Positions 26,536-36,785 of a DNA stretch of 43,232 nt are shown here, piece by piece. The notes beneath the pieces were generated by a model. The model made no database searches, was not told the origin of the DNA, and saw nothing but the letters and a program-made list of their open reading frames with translations. The number at the start of each line of letters is the position of its first letter. Positions within the stretch are counted from its first letter, which is position 1. This DNA comes from Psychromonas sp. MB-3u-54 (GTDB taxonomy: Bacteria > Pseudomonadota > Gammaproteobacteria > Enterobacterales > Psychromonadaceae), in assembly GCF_002836415.1 (NCBI RefSeq), contig NZ_PJBP01000124.1:1-43232 (forward strand). The letters are read 5' to 3'. The translations under genes and the position numbers were made by a program.

Positions 26536-27648
26536 ATGAGCTGTGATTTTTTAACGCTTGCTAATGCGGGGGTGCAAAAACTGCATCCCTACCAAGCCGG
26601 TAAACCAACGTCTGAATTAGAACGTGAACTCGGCATCAGTGATATTGTCAAACTGGCTTCCAATGAAAATCCGTTAGGTCTGAGTGAGAAAGTGAAATCT
26701 GCACTGCACAGTGAGCTTGCTGAATTAACCCGCTATCCCGATGCCAATGGTTTTGACCTTAAGCAGGCACTCGGCTACAAATATAACGTCGGATTAAATC
26801 AGATAACCCTCGGCAACGGCTCAAATGATTTGCTTGAATTGGTTGCGCGGGCATTTGTAAGCCCTGAAAATGAAGTGATCTTTGCGCAATATGCTTTTGT
26901 CGTTTATCCAATAGTGACACAAGCGATTGGTGCAACAGCGGTGGTTGTACCGGCAAAAGATTACGGTCATGATTTAGATGCGATGGCAGCAGCGGTGACT
27001 GATAAAACAAAACTTATTTTTATTGCTAATCCTAATAACCCCACGGGCACATTTTTAGAACCGGCTGATATTCTGGCCTTTTTGAGCAAAGTACATGCGC
27101 ATGTATTAGTGGTATTGGATGAAGCCTATTTTGAATATGTGGCGGCGGACAGGCGCGGTAATGCTATCGCATGGATTAAAGATTTTCCCAATTTAATTGT
27201 TTCCCGAACCTTCTCAAAAGCCTACGGTCTTGCGGGATTGCGTGTCGGTTACAGTATTTCAAATCCGCAAATTGCAGATATCCTTAACCGCGTGCGCCAA
27301 CCCTTTAACTGCAATGCTCTAGCGCTTAAAGCGGCTGAGACCGTTTTACAAGATGAAGAGTATTTACAGCAAGGCATTAAATTAAATAATGCGGGTATGG
27401 CAGACTTAAGCGCATTTTTCAGTGAACATAACCTTGAATATATTCCTTCAATGGGGAACTTTATTACGGTCAATGTCGGAAAATCAGGTGATCAGGTATA
27501 TCAACAGTTATTACATGAAGGTGTGATTGTTCGCCCGATAACGGGCTATGGCTTAAGCGAGCATTTGCGCATTAGCATCGGCCTGTTCGATGAAAACCAG
27601 CGTTTAAAACAAGCCTTAGTTAAAGTGCTTAAGTTAGATCAAAAATAG
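26536..27648 (+). CDS. hisC: Histidinol-phosphate aminotransferase HisC
   Basis: HisC is a class I/II PLP aminotransferase in histidine synthesis; related copies also act on aromatic amino acids. [11 protein letters not shown] is the N-terminal signature, [12 protein letters not shown] the substrate-binding loop, and [17 protein letters not shown] carries the PLP lysine near residue 222. It has 370 aa. Its position beside serC and aroA, away from a his operon, fits the HisC2-like copies used in aromatic amino acid metabolism in other proteobacteria; that specificity is an inference. It starts after AAGGATCAAAG and ends 8 bp before aroA. Confidence 0.92.
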   Translation: MSCDFLTLANAGVQKLHPYQAGKPTSELERELGISDIVKLASNENPLGLSEKVKSALHSELAELTRYPDANGFDLKQALGYKYNVGLNQITLGNGSNDLLELVARAFVSPENEVIFAQYAFVVYPIVTQAIGATAVVVPAKDYGHDLDAMAAAVTDKTKLIFIANPNNPTGTFLEPADILAFLSKVHAHVLVVLDEAYFEYVAADRRGNAIAWIKDFPNLIVSRTFSKAYGLAGLRVGYSISNPQIADILNRVRQPFNCNALALKAAETVLQDEEYLQQGIKLNNAGMADLSAFFSEHNLEYIPSMGNFITVNVGKSGDQVYQQLLHEGVIVRPITGYGLSEHLRISIGLFDENQRLKQALVKVLKLDQK

Positions 27649-27656
27649 AGAATATG

Positions 27657-28943
27657 ATGGAACAATTATTGTTAAACCCGATCAAAAAAGTCGATGGCGA
27701 AATTAACCTGCCTGGCTCTAAGAGCCTTTCTAATCGTGCGCTTTTACTGGCTGCTTTAGCGCAAGGCACAACCACCCTGACCAACCTTCTAGACAGTGAT
27801 GATATTCGTCATATGTTAAATGCATTAAAAAAATTAGGGGTCAATTATCAGCTTTCAAAGGATAAAAAACAGTGCGTTGTTGAGGGATTAGGACGGGCGT
27901 TTACTACTGCTGAATCAGGTCTGTTAGAGCTCTTTTTAGGGAATGCCGGCACCGCGATGCGCCCTTTATGTGCCGCTTTGTGTTTAGGTCAAGGCGAATA
28001 CATTCTAACCGGTGAGGCGCGTATGTTTGAGCGTCCGATCGGCAGTTTAGTAGATGCACTACAGCAGGCCGGTGCACAGGTCACTTACCTTGAAAATGAA
28101 AATTATCCGCCACTTAAAATCAAAGGGACGGGGCTTAAAGGCGGTAAAATAAAAATTGACGGCAGTGTTTCCAGTCAGTTTTTAACCGCTTTTTTAATGG
28201 CCGCACCGATGGCAGCTGAAGATACTGAAATTGAAATAGTCGGTGAATTAGTGTCTAAACCTTATATTAAAATCACCCTGCAAATAATGCATGATTTTGG
28301 CATTGATGTTGATAATAAAAACTTCGAACGTTTTATTATTAAAGGCAAGCAAACCTATAGTGCGCCCGGGCATTATTTAGTTGAAGGGGACGCCTCTTCA
28401 GCTTCTTATTTTTTAGCCGCCGGCGCGATTGCCGGGGGCTGTATTAAAGTGACCGGTATCGGTAAAAACTCGGTTCAGGGTGATATTCAGTTTGCCGATG
28501 CATTGCAGGCGATGGGGGCAAAAATCGAATGGGGTGATGATTTTATTAAAGCCAGTAAAGGGCAGTTAAAAGCCATTGATATGGATATGAATCATATTCC
28601 CGATGCCGCAATGACCATTGCCGTTGCCGCGCTCTTTGCAACGGGTACAACTAAAATTCGCAACGTTTATAACTGGCGGGTGAAAGAGACCGACCGCTTA
28701 TACGCGATGGCAACCGAGCTTCGCAAAGTCGGTGCAACCGTTGTTGAAGGGCATGATTTTATTGAAGTCACCGCACCTGAAAAATTAATTCATGCGGAAA
28801 TCGATACCTATGACGATCACCGTATGGCGATGTGCTTTTCATTAGTGGCCTTAGGTAATACCACGGTGACTATCAACGACCCTAAATGTACCTCGAAAAC
28901 CTTTCCGGACTATTTTGAAAAGTTGACCTCAGTAAGTTGTTAA
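27657..28943 (+). CDS. aroA: 3-phosphoshikimate 1-carboxyvinyltransferase AroA (EPSP synthase)
   Basis: AroA transfers enolpyruvyl from PEP to shikimate-3-phosphate in aromatic synthesis. [17 protein letters not shown] is the N-terminal active-site signature. [11 protein letters not shown] and a catalytic segment [13 protein letters not shown] follow, and the C-terminus is [15 protein letters not shown] and [10 protein letters not shown]. There are two adjacent ATGs (27654, 27657); the second is chosen because AGAGAA is better spaced and the product then matches E. coli (MESLTL). The length is 428 aa. It is translated close behind hisC. A diverged copy of its last 26 codons lies at 31312-31389. 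Confidence 0.96.
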   Translation: MEQLLLNPIKKVDGEINLPGSKSLSNRALLLAALAQGTTTLTNLLDSDDIRHMLNALKKLGVNYQLSKDKKQCVVEGLGRAFTTAESGLLELFLGNAGTAMRPLCAALCLGQGEYILTGEARMFERPIGSLVDALQQAGAQVTYLENENYPPLKIKGTGLKGGKIKIDGSVSSQFLTAFLMAAPMAAEDTEIEIVGELVSKPYIKITLQIMHDFGIDVDNKNFERFIIKGKQTYSAPGHYLVEGDASSASYFLAAGAIAGGCIKVTGIGKNSVQGDIQFADALQAMGAKIEWGDDFIKASKGQLKAIDMDMNHIPDAAMTIAVAALFATGTTKIRNVYNWRVKETDRLYAMATELRKVGATVVEGHDFIEVTAPEKLIHAEIDTYDDHRMAMCFSLVALGNTTVTINDPKCTSKTFPDYFEKLTSVSC

Positions 28944-28946
28944 TTA

Positions 28947-28982
28947 AAACACAATAACGCCCACAGGGTGTTATTGTGTTTT
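28947..28982 (+). terminator. Rho-independent terminator of aroA
   Basis: AAAACACAATAACGCCC (from 28947) pairs with GGGTGTTATTGTGTTTT across a short ACA loop. The stem is about 16 bp, flanked by A and T runs, so it could act on both strands. Confidence 0.8.
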
Positions 28983-28991
28983 AACTTCCTT

Positions 28992-29214
28992 TTATTCCCA
29001 GCCCTGTTTTTTACGGTAGATAGGACATCGAGTAGGACGGCGGCTTTGGGGATATTACCATTACAAAAATTAAGCGCATTGTTTATTGTTTCCCGTTCGA
29101 CATCCGCTAACGCTATTCTCAAGCGTATTAATAACCTTAACAGGGTACTACTGCGGCTTTTACCAAGCCCGATAGGTATTTAATGGAGCTGGCAGGTGTG
29201 CCCAGTCGATCATT
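28992..29214 (-). pseudogene. Relic of a sigma-54-dependent response regulator (C-terminal end)
   Basis: On the minus strand a short frame reads HLPAPLN near its start. A further frame reads LADVERETINNALNFCNGNIPKAAVLLDV, and a third frame, after a small deletion, reads YRKKQGWE then TAA (stop at 28992-28994). Together these match the end of NtrC/LuxO-type regulators: the link after the AAA+ domain, then a Fis-type helix-turn-helix (usually DVSPST-YRK). Stops and frame changes make it non-functional. The N-terminal receiver and AAA+ domains are absent. Confidence 0.65.
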
Positions 29215-29299
29215 ATATGTGCTTACCGTGCGCAATATTCCTCAATTAAAGCATTAGCTTATCAAGTATTAATTTGTCCTGTTTTTATCATGTAAATCG

Positions 29300-29416
29300 C
29301 TACTTGCTGAGTGCTTCCAGATTCGGGCGGATTTTACCGCAGCCCAATGCGTCCATTTCGCCGCTTAACTGAATAATCACATTGCCGTTACTGGTATCGA
29401 TATTTTTAATCTTGAT
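29300..29416 (-). pseudogene. Relic of a STAS-domain (anti-sigma antagonist type) gene
   Basis: A minus-strand frame reads KIKNIDTSNGNVIIQLSGEM followed by DALGCGKIRPNLEALSK and a TAG. This is the beginning of a SpoIIAA-like STAS domain (QLSGEMDALGCGKIRP). The first codon is now ATC, 7-8 bases after AAGGGA, which suggests the ATG was lost. The frame stops after 38 codons, where a full STAS protein would have about 100. It lies upstream of the response regulator relic on the same strand, so the two may be ends of one collapsed operon. Confidence 0.6.
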
Positions 29417-29782
29417 GGCTTAATCCCTTGGTTTTAGAGAGAGTCTTTTTATATTCAAGTTTAACGCATTGATCATGCCCATTTTTATTTTTCAATATAA
29501 ACGGTTGGTTACATTTAAATCGGTTTTTTTAATATAATTTAATAATGCTTATTCGTATTATGCGAACGCCTTTGCAAAAGAAGGAACACCGGTTGTGCTA
29601 GTGGAGGAAAGGCTCTATACCCGTGATAACAAAGCATAAAATCTTTGCTCCTAAGCCTTGATGGATTGTTTTGCTCAATCTATCATCTTTACAATAAGCG
29701 ACTTGATCAGCGTTTTTATGAGTGTCTAACTCCATGAAAATAATGCTATTGTTATGTCTGGATAAAACAAGAGGAAATAATA
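29417..29782. other. Intergenic, no gene seen
   Basis: AT-rich sequence upstream of the lipoprotein gene. It contains no supported frame, and nothing was recognised beyond the two relics to its left. Confidence 0.5.
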
Positions 29783-30181
29783 GTGAAAAAATCAATAATA
29801 TTGACTGTTGCCGTATTATCAATATCAGCGTGCAGCACAAGCCCTGATCAAATCCGTTCTGCTGGAGTAGATCAGGTTTTTTCAAGTCAGAAAGATGCTA
29901 AAGACGTTGCCGTTTGCGTGGAAAAGAAGTGGTCGACCTGGGTAAATAAATTTGATGACTGGGGTGTGGTCAGGTTAGCTGAAACAGCTGATGGCTATTC
30001 TATTTCAGCTCTTAGCTACGGCATTGATCCGGAAGATGGCTCCGGTAAACAGCCTTCCACTGTCAATTACTTGGCAGATATTGACAATAAAGATTCAGGC
30101 AGTATCACCAAGCTTTATCAATATTCGCCATTTAACTTCGGGGATAACCCTTTTGTTACTGCCACAGCAGAATGCCAGTAA
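29783..30181 (+). CDS. Small hypothetical lipoprotein (132 aa)
   Basis: A lipoprotein signal, MKKSIILTVAVLSISACSTSP, has the acylated cysteine at residue 17 (lipobox SISAC). The mature region of about 115 residues (VCVEKKWSTWVNKFDDWGVVRLAETADGYSISALSYGID) has two further cysteines, CVEKKW and the C-terminal AECQ, which could form a disulfide. It starts with GTG, 7 bases after GAGGAAA. I do not recognise the family. The gene is intact within a segment of decayed genes between two aroA 3' ends. Confidence 0.75.
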   Translation: MKKSIILTVAVLSISACSTSPDQIRSAGVDQVFSSQKDAKDVAVCVEKKWSTWVNKFDDWGVVRLAETADGYSISALSYGIDPEDGSGKQPSTVNYLADIDNKDSGSITKLYQYSPFNFGDNPFVTATAECQ

Positions 30182-30550
30182 TAGCTGTCTAACCTGCATA
30201 TCTTAGGCTTTATTCTATTGTCGCTGTTTTGAAAATACTCAATAACGGCGGCAGGCGGAAAAAGTGAGAGCTCTGTTTGAAACCTCCAGCTTCTAGGCCT
30301 GTAGAAATAAGCGGATAAGTGAGTCAGAGTAAAAAAACTTGAATACTCACTGGTGTTTGTAATAAATTAACAGGCCATCAGGCTGGAATAGCAACTAAAA
30401 AGTAAAAACAAATACAACAAAAGCAGACCTGCAACAAAGCAAATCAACAGCCCCTGAGTTGGTTTTTTTGCTCCTTTGAGATAAAAAAATATCAGGTTTT
30501 CTGTCCGCTTCTTTTTTTATAATCAACTTTTTAAATAACGGAATGTAAAC
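30182..30550. other. Intergenic, hydrophobic minus-strand frame without a start
   Basis: No plus-strand gene. On the minus strand a frame ending at 30367 reads KKPTQGLLICFVAGLLLLYL and continues as a membrane helix, with AAAGGAG upstream but no ATG, GTG or TTG at the right spacing. Treated as unproven (see findings). Confidence 0.4.
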
Positions 30551-30946
30551 ATGATTAAAAATATTGACCTCACCATTGACTTAACCATAGACATAACCAA
30601 GGCTGAACAACTTTTCAGCGGCAATGAAGTATTTGTCCTGAATATAGTGGCTTCATGGTGCAGCGACTGCACGGCACAGGCTGAAAATTTATCCCTATTT
30701 TCACAGTTACTTTCCGCTCAGGGAGTGCCTGTTTATCAACTTAATGTGCAGGATATTAAAAATCAATATCTATCAGCACGGCATGAAGCGCTGACGGTTA
30801 AACTAGGCGGGCGTGGTTATCCGCGCACGGTTTTAATGTCAGGCAATAAAATAGTTGATGCAGAAAATGTCGAAATTATCAGTCGCGAGCAACTTGCAGC
30901 CTTAGCGGATAAATTTACTCTGCTGTTAAATAAGTCAGCAGAGTAA
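30551..30946 (+). CDS. Thioredoxin-like protein (131 aa)
   Basis: The active-site motif is WCSDC (Trp36, Cys37, Cys40) after a hydrophobic strand VFVLNIVASW. The fold continues with VYQLNVQD, the cis-proline region GGRGYPRTVLMSGNKIV and a C-terminal helix, which is the thioredoxin order. The CSDC dipeptide differs from CGPC of thioredoxin, and no signal peptide is visible, so it is a cytoplasmic thioredoxin-like oxidoreductase of unknown partner. The N-terminus carries a repeated DLTIDLTID. ACGGAA is a weak ribosome site before the ATG. Confidence 0.8.
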   Translation: MIKNIDLTIDLTIDITKAEQLFSGNEVFVLNIVASWCSDCTAQAENLSLFSQLLSAQGVPVYQLNVQDIKNQYLSARHEALTVKLGGRGYPRTVLMSGNKIVDAENVEIISREQLAALADKFTLLLNKSAE

Positions 30947-31290
30947 AGTAAATAGCCGGACAGCTGTTATTTTTAGCTAGTGAAAGGGTTTGTCCTGATT
31001 TTTTCTGTTTTAGCCAAGCGTTAAGAAATTTGGCTGTGCAGATCTTTTTTAACCTGCCGTATAACTCACTAGCAATTAACCCTCAGCGCATTCCAAGCTT
31101 AGTGATCAGCTGAGCCGGGGACACCCTGATAGTCCTTGCTGATAACCTCAAATGAATCACTGATCAGACAATGATCTATATAGGCGCTGCTGAGCAGACA
31201 CAGCAACGGTTCTTCCCGCTAACCGCTATAAGACCAGCTGGCAATGTAGGCCAACGCATTGTCGCTGTTGGTTAATAAACTGTTTTTCAT
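30947..31290 (-). pseudogene. Possible decayed gene (unrecognised)
   Basis: A minus-strand frame from ATG at 31290 reads MKNSLLTNSDNALAYIASWS, passes a TAG, and continues REEPLLCLLSSAYIDHCLIS and DSFEVISKDYQGVPGSADH to a TAA. After a frame change, GLIASELYGRLKKICTAKFL and onward is open into the end of the thioredoxin-like gene. Two internal stops and one shift over a protein-like composition suggest a dead gene, but I do not recognise it and chance is possible. Confidence 0.3.
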
Positions 31291-31311
31291 TCGTTGCATT
31301 AAGTGCTACAG

Positions 31312-31389
31312 ATTATTATTAACAATCCTAAAGCTAGCTTAAAAACCTTTCCTAATTATGTTGAAAAGTTGGCGTCTGCCGGTTTGTAA
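31312..31389 (+). pseudogene. Relic of an aroA 3' end (second, diverged copy)
   Basis: The plus strand reads IIINNPKASLKTFPNYVEKL followed by ASAGL and TAA. The end of the intact aroA reads [19 protein letters not shown] and TSVSC. The reading frame, codon count and stop position agree, but the amino acids differ at about ten places. No upstream aroA sequence is attached, so it is a 26-codon fragment. A hairpin terminator follows. Confidence 0.65.
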
Positions 31390-31414
31390 ATAGAGCCTTC
31401 AGGCTAAATTAGAC

Positions 31415-31436
31415 GCCCTGTTAATACAGGGCTTTT
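31415..31436 (+). terminator. Rho-independent terminator after the aroA relic
   Basis: GCCCTG, a TTAATA loop and CAGGGC are followed by TTTT. It lies 25 bp after the relic stop. No intact plus-strand gene ends just before it, so it may be the old aroA terminator. Confidence 0.65.
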
Positions 31437-31635
31437 AAACTGTATTACGATAAGCAGCGCTTTGAGTTTGTTACTTTTAATCGCCAATAACTCAACGAGT
31501 CCAAATCCACTGCTCTTATCTTGAATAAATAGGGGATAAATAACCAGGCTAATACCTCTTTTTTGCTTTTCGCGATAGAAAAAATTCAATCGTTACAATA
31601 AAGCCATAATACCTTGTGCTATTTACTTTCTTTTC

Positions 31636-32745
<1,110 letters not shown>

Positions 32746-32937
32746 TAATACGGCGAGTCATGACAGTTATACTCATTAACGGATCGATTTAACGCATTGA
32801 TAGTCTAGTTATTAATTGATTGACAACCTGTTTGTTTCAATTGTTAGCTAGCTTCTTTAAATTTACCCGGAGTCCCAAGTAGCAGGCATTATTTAATGTG
32901 CTTGCTGTGATAACTCTTCCTTAAATAATCTGTCACA

Positions 32938-33918
32938 ATGAAAACAATTTTTACGCGCGGCCCTTCATTTTTATTAAGGCTATCCACAGTGGTAGTCTTT
33001 TCGGTTTTTTTATTTGTTGCTGACAGCAAGTTCAATCTCTTTGCATCATCACGTATTTATTTAAATTCTCTGGTCAGCCCGGTGCAATATATTGCGGATC
33101 TACCGGAAAAATTATTCAGTGGCATCTCTGCGAGTGTGATGACTCGCCATGAGTTAAAAGCGCGCAATCAACAGTTAGAAAAAGACAATTTACACCTTAA
33201 AGCTGACCGCCTATTACTCACCCAATTAGAAAATGAAAACAAACAGTTACGTGAACTACTCAGCTCAAATCGAAGCTTTACCAACAAAAGAATGATCACC
33301 GAAGTGATGAGTTTACGCTCGGATCCCTTTTCTCATCAGTTATTGATTGATAAGGGCGCGGTAAACGGTGTTTATGTCGGCCAACCGGTCATTAATGAAG
33401 ATGGTGTGGTCGGGCAAGTTTCTCAGGTAGGCAGTACAACCAGTCGGGTTTTACTGATTGTCGATGTAAGTCACGGTATTCCGGTGCGCGTTCAGCGTAA
33501 TGATCTGATTGCCGTGCTCCATGGCAGCGGAGATTGGAATAGGCTAAAGGTGCCTTTTGTGCAAAGTAATGCCGATTTAAAAGAAGGCGATTTACTGGTC
33601 ACGTCAGGCTTAGGAGGACGTTTCCCGGCAGGTTACCCGGTTGCGACAATAAGCCATGTTGATTACCAAGAAGGCGCAGCTTACGCCGATGTGAGTGCAA
33701 CCCCGGTTGCTCCCTTGCACCGCAGCCGTTATTTATTATTATTATGGAATGAAGACCAATATAATGAGTCTGATTTATCAAAGGGTAGATTAACAACATC
33801 GGCTTTACTCCCGACTGAGAGTGCAGATAATGCAAAGACCCCCCCGGATTCTCTGAACACGGCAGTGACAGACGAAAAAATTGAACCGCTGGAATCAAAA
33901 AATGTCATTATTGAGTAA
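32938..33918 (+). CDS. mreC: Rod shape-determining protein MreC
   Basis: MreC is a bitopic inner-membrane protein with a periplasmic beta domain that links MreB to the wall synthases. A cytoplasmic start (MKTIFTRGPSF) precedes a membrane segment at about residues 12-30, then a coiled coil near 60-105 (LKARNQQLEKDNLHLKADRL), then the twin beta-barrel domain (DKGAVNGVYVGQPVINEDGVVGQV). The last 60 residues are a variable low-complexity tail. It has 326 aa. It starts 192 bp after mreB with a weak ribosome site, and overlaps mreD at its end. Confidence 0.95.
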   Translation: MKTIFTRGPSFLLRLSTVVVFSVFLFVADSKFNLFASSRIYLNSLVSPVQYIADLPEKLFSGISASVMTRHELKARNQQLEKDNLHLKADRLLLTQLENENKQLRELLSSNRSFTNKRMITEVMSLRSDPFSHQLLIDKGAVNGVYVGQPVINEDGVVGQVSQVGSTTSRVLLIVDVSHGIPVRVQRNDLIAVLHGSGDWNRLKVPFVQSNADLKEGDLLVTSGLGGRFPAGYPVATISHVDYQEGAAYADVSATPVAPLHRSRYLLLLWNEDQYNESDLSKGRLTTSALLPTESADNAKTPPDSLNTAVTDEKIEPLESKNVIIE

Positions 33919-34384
33919 CTACCTGGCGATTTACTTTACTTATTTTGCAGGTTTAGTCTTTGCTATTGTACCTCTGCCTATCATGCTGAATGCTTTTCGT
34001 CCAGATTGGATGATCCTTATTATTTTTTATTGGGTGTTGGCATTACCACACCGGGTCAGCATCGGGCATGCGTTTATTTTAGGGGTAGTATTTGACCTTG
34101 TATTAGGCTCTACATTAGGCATGCATGCCTTATTATTTTCATTTTTAGCCTATATAGTCATTACCAATTACCAACTTTTTCGTTATTTCACCTTAGTACA
34201 AACAACCCTGTTAGTTGGTTTGTATTCTTTACTGTCGAAACTGGCGTTATATTTGATGGCATCGAGCTTACAAGACATTATTTTACATAAATCATATTTC
34301 TGGTCAGTCTTTACCTCGATGCTGGTTTGGCCTTGGTTTTTTCTTTTTTTGCGTTTTATTCGTCGCCGTTTTAAGGTTGCATAA
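33902..34384 (+). CDS. mreD: Rod shape-determining protein MreD
   Basis: MreD is a small integral membrane protein with five to six hydrophobic segments (FAIVPLPIMLNAFRPDWMIL, IFYWVLALPHRVSIGHAFIL, VVFDLVLGSTLGMHALLFS). FRPDWMILIIFYWVLALPHR is the family signature. The start is put at the ATG 33902 with TGGAA upstream; a TTG at 33881 would add 7 residues. This gives 160 aa (E. coli 162) and a 17-bp overlap with mreC, suggesting translational coupling. Confidence 0.93.
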   Translation: MSLLSNYLAIYFTYFAGLVFAIVPLPIMLNAFRPDWMILIIFYWVLALPHRVSIGHAFILGVVFDLVLGSTLGMHALLFSFLAYIVITNYQLFRYFTLVQTTLLVGLYSLLSKLALYLMASSLQDIILHKSYFWSVFTSMLVWPWFFLFLRFIRRRFKVA

Positions 34385-34386
34385 GC

Positions 34387-34971
34387 ATGGGCGTTTCTAT
34401 CTATCTTGCATCTAGTTCCCCTCGTCGCAGTGAACTTTTAAGTCAAATAGGAGTCTCATTTGATTTAGTGAAAGCTGACATTGAAGAAAAACCGGAAACG
34501 GGTGAAGCTGCGCAGGATTATGTTTTACGTTTAGCGTTACAAAAAGCTCAGGCAGGTTTCAAAAACAGCAATAAAGACAGACCTGTTTTAGGGGCTGATA
34601 CAATCATTGTTATTGATCAAAAAATATTAGAAAAACCACGCGATAAAAAACATGCTCGAAAGATGCTGCAATTATTGTCGGGGCGGGTTCATCAAGTGTT
34701 TACGGCAGTGGCACTGGTACAAAGTATTTATACAAAAAGTACTCTGGTTAAAACCGAGGTGAGTTTTAAAACCTTGAGTGAGCAGGAAATCTCTGATTAC
34801 TGGCGCTCCGGAGAGCCCGTTGGTAAAGCTGCTGGTTATGCGATTCAAGGGATTGCCGGGAAGTTTATTAACAATATCTCCGGAAGTTACAGTGGCGTTG
34901 TTGGCTTGCCGCTTTTTGAGACAGCTGAGCTGCTTGGTGAGTTTATGGAAGCGTTTAACAAAGGTCGTTGA
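34387..34971 (+). CDS. yhdE: Maf-like nucleotide pyrophosphatase (YhdE type)
   Basis: Maf proteins hydrolyse non-canonical or excess NTPs; the YhdE subfamily acts on dTTP and UTP. LASSSPRR is at residues 7-14, the catalytic Asp71 is in VLGADTIIVID, and KEKPRDKKHARKML-like and GKAAGYAIQGIAGKFI segments are seen. It has 194 aa. It begins 3 bp after the mreD stop, as in E. coli where maf follows mreD. Whether it uses dTTP/UTP or m7GTP is inferred from neighbourhood and resemblance. Confidence 0.93.
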   Translation: MGVSIYLASSSPRRSELLSQIGVSFDLVKADIEEKPETGEAAQDYVLRLALQKAQAGFKNSNKDRPVLGADTIIVIDQKILEKPRDKKHARKMLQLLSGRVHQVFTAVALVQSIYTKSTLVKTEVSFKTLSEQEISDYWRSGEPVGKAAGYAIQGIAGKFINNISGSYSGVVGLPLFETAELLGEFMEAFNKGR

Positions 34972-35114
34972 GCTATTAATCTGATTAAAAACTTGCCGGT
35001 TTAATTTCATTGTTGAATTAAGTCTCGCTAAATCAATCTCTTGGCACTGAGATGATTGGAAAATTAACTAATTAATTTGTAGTTTAAGGGTGAAAATAAA
35101 AACAACTATCAGTA

Positions 35115-35160
35115 TTTATACCCAAGTTTCTTGTGATGCAGCAAGAAACTTGGGTATAAA
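35115..35160. repeat. Palindromic element, copy 3, between maf and rng
   Basis: TTTATACCCAAGTTTCTTG (35115-35133) and its exact reverse complement (35142-35160) enclose an 8-nt loop TGATGCAG. The 19-bp perfect stem shares TATACCCA and GATGCA with the element at 2542. Confidence 0.8.
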
Positions 35161-35228
35161 TTGCTGTTTAATATGACTATATTATCAAGCGATAGTGCTT
35201 ATGAAAGAATTTTAAAGGAAGTAGTCTA

Positions 35229-36704
35229 ATGTCCGTTGAATTATTAATGAATATCACCCCCACCGAAACACGGGTTGCGTTAGTTGAAGGTGGTGTACTA
35301 CAAGAACTGCATATAGAGCGTCAGGCGACCAAAGGGATTGTTGGTAATATATACAAAGGCAAAGTCAGCAGAGTATTAGCCGGTATGCAAGCCGCTTTTG
35401 TCGATATTGGCTTGGAGAAGGCGGCATTTTTACATGCTTCAGACATTGTGCCCTTTACAGAATGTGTAGCCAAAAATGAAAAAGCAAAATTTAAAGTAGC
35501 AGATATCTCGCAGCTTGTCCGTCAAGGCCAGGATATTATGGTGCAGGTGGTTAAAGATCCGCTCGGCACTAAGGGCGCCCGTCTCACCACCGATATAACC
35601 CTGCCTTCACGTTATTTGGTTTTTATGCCTGGCAGCAGCCATGTTGGTGTCTCACAGCGTATTGAAAGTGCACAGGAACGTGAACGTTTAAAGACCATCG
35701 CCCAAAGCTGCTGCGTCAATGATCTGGGGGGCTTTATTATCCGTACTGCGGCAGACAGCGCACCTGAAAATGAGTTGATCAACGATGCGGCTTTTTTACT
35801 TCGAGTGTGGCGTAAAGTATTAACGCGTCGTAAGCGGACTGCTAGCAAAAACAGGCTGCTTTACCGAGACTTGGGACTCGCATTTCGTATACTAAGAGAT
35901 TTTGTTGGTGAGGAAATTGACCGAGTACGTATTGACTCGCGACTCAATTTTAGTCTGATTCAAAAGTTTACCCATGATTTTGTACCGGAACTGGAGGACA
36001 AAATCGAATGTTACCGGGGTAAAAGTCCTATTTTTGATCTGTTCGATGTTGAAAATGAAGTGCAGCGTGCATTAGAGCGTAAGGTGGAACTGAAATCAGG
36101 TGGATATTTGATTATTGATCAGACCGAAGCGATGACCACCGTTGATATTAATACCGGTGCCTTTGTTGGCCATAGAAATCTTGAAGAGACGATATTTAAT
36201 ACCAATATTGAAGCGACACAGGCCATTGCCAGGCAATTACGTTTACGCAATTTAGGCGGTATTATTATTATTGATTTTATTGACATGCAGTCAGTTGAAC
36301 ATAAACGCCGAGTATTTAACAGTTTAGAACAAGCGTTGGCAAAAGATCGTGTTAAAACAAATATCAATGACTTTTCCCCCTTAGGGTTAATTGAAATGAC
36401 ACGTAAACGCACGCAGGAAAGTTTAGAGCATATTTTCTGTGGTGTTTGTGAGCAGTGCAGCGGTCGCGGTTATGTTAAAACGGTAGAAACCGTTTGTTAT
36501 GAGGTTCTACGTGAAATATTACGCGTGAATCGTGCTTATGATGCTGATCGTTTTGTTGTTTATACTTCACCCAAAGTGGCAGAGGCATTAACCGGGGATG
36601 AATCTCATAATTTGGCTGAACTCGTTCTGTTTATGGAAAAGCCGGTTAAAATTCATGCTGAGCATCTCTATGGTCAAGAACAGTTTGATGTTGTGATGAT
36701 GTAA
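35229..36704 (+). CDS. rng: Ribonuclease G
   Basis: RNase G is an endoribonuclease that matures the 5' end of 16S rRNA and degrades some mRNAs. It has an S1 domain at about residues 38-125 (GIVGNIYKGKVSRVLAGMQAAFVDIG) with a 5'-sensor region, then the DNase I-like catalytic part with TTVDINTGAF and IIIDFIDMQ holding the metal-binding aspartates. The zinc-link cysteines are in CGVCEQCSGRG. The C-terminus is EQFDVVMM, as in E. coli. It has 491 aa against 489. AAGGAAG lies about 9 bases before the ATG. It follows maf as in other gammaproteobacteria, with a palindromic element in the gap. Confidence 0.97.
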   Translation: MSVELLMNITPTETRVALVEGGVLQELHIERQATKGIVGNIYKGKVSRVLAGMQAAFVDIGLEKAAFLHASDIVPFTECVAKNEKAKFKVADISQLVRQGQDIMVQVVKDPLGTKGARLTTDITLPSRYLVFMPGSSHVGVSQRIESAQERERLKTIAQSCCVNDLGGFIIRTAADSAPENELINDAAFLLRVWRKVLTRRKRTASKNRLLYRDLGLAFRILRDFVGEEIDRVRIDSRLNFSLIQKFTHDFVPELEDKIECYRGKSPIFDLFDVENEVQRALERKVELKSGGYLIIDQTEAMTTVDINTGAFVGHRNLEETIFNTNIEATQAIARQLRLRNLGGIIIIDFIDMQSVEHKRRVFNSLEQALAKDRVKTNINDFSPLGLIEMTRKRTQESLEHIFCGVCEQCSGRGYVKTVETVCYEVLREILRVNRAYDADRFVVYTSPKVAEALTGDESHNLAELVLFMEKPVKIHAEHLYGQEQFDVVMM

Positions 36705-36785
36705 TAGGGCGGTATATGACATTTAAAAATTTAGGCATTCAATGCGTCGATTCAATCTTTCTTTTCTCCCGTATCGAGTCATAAA

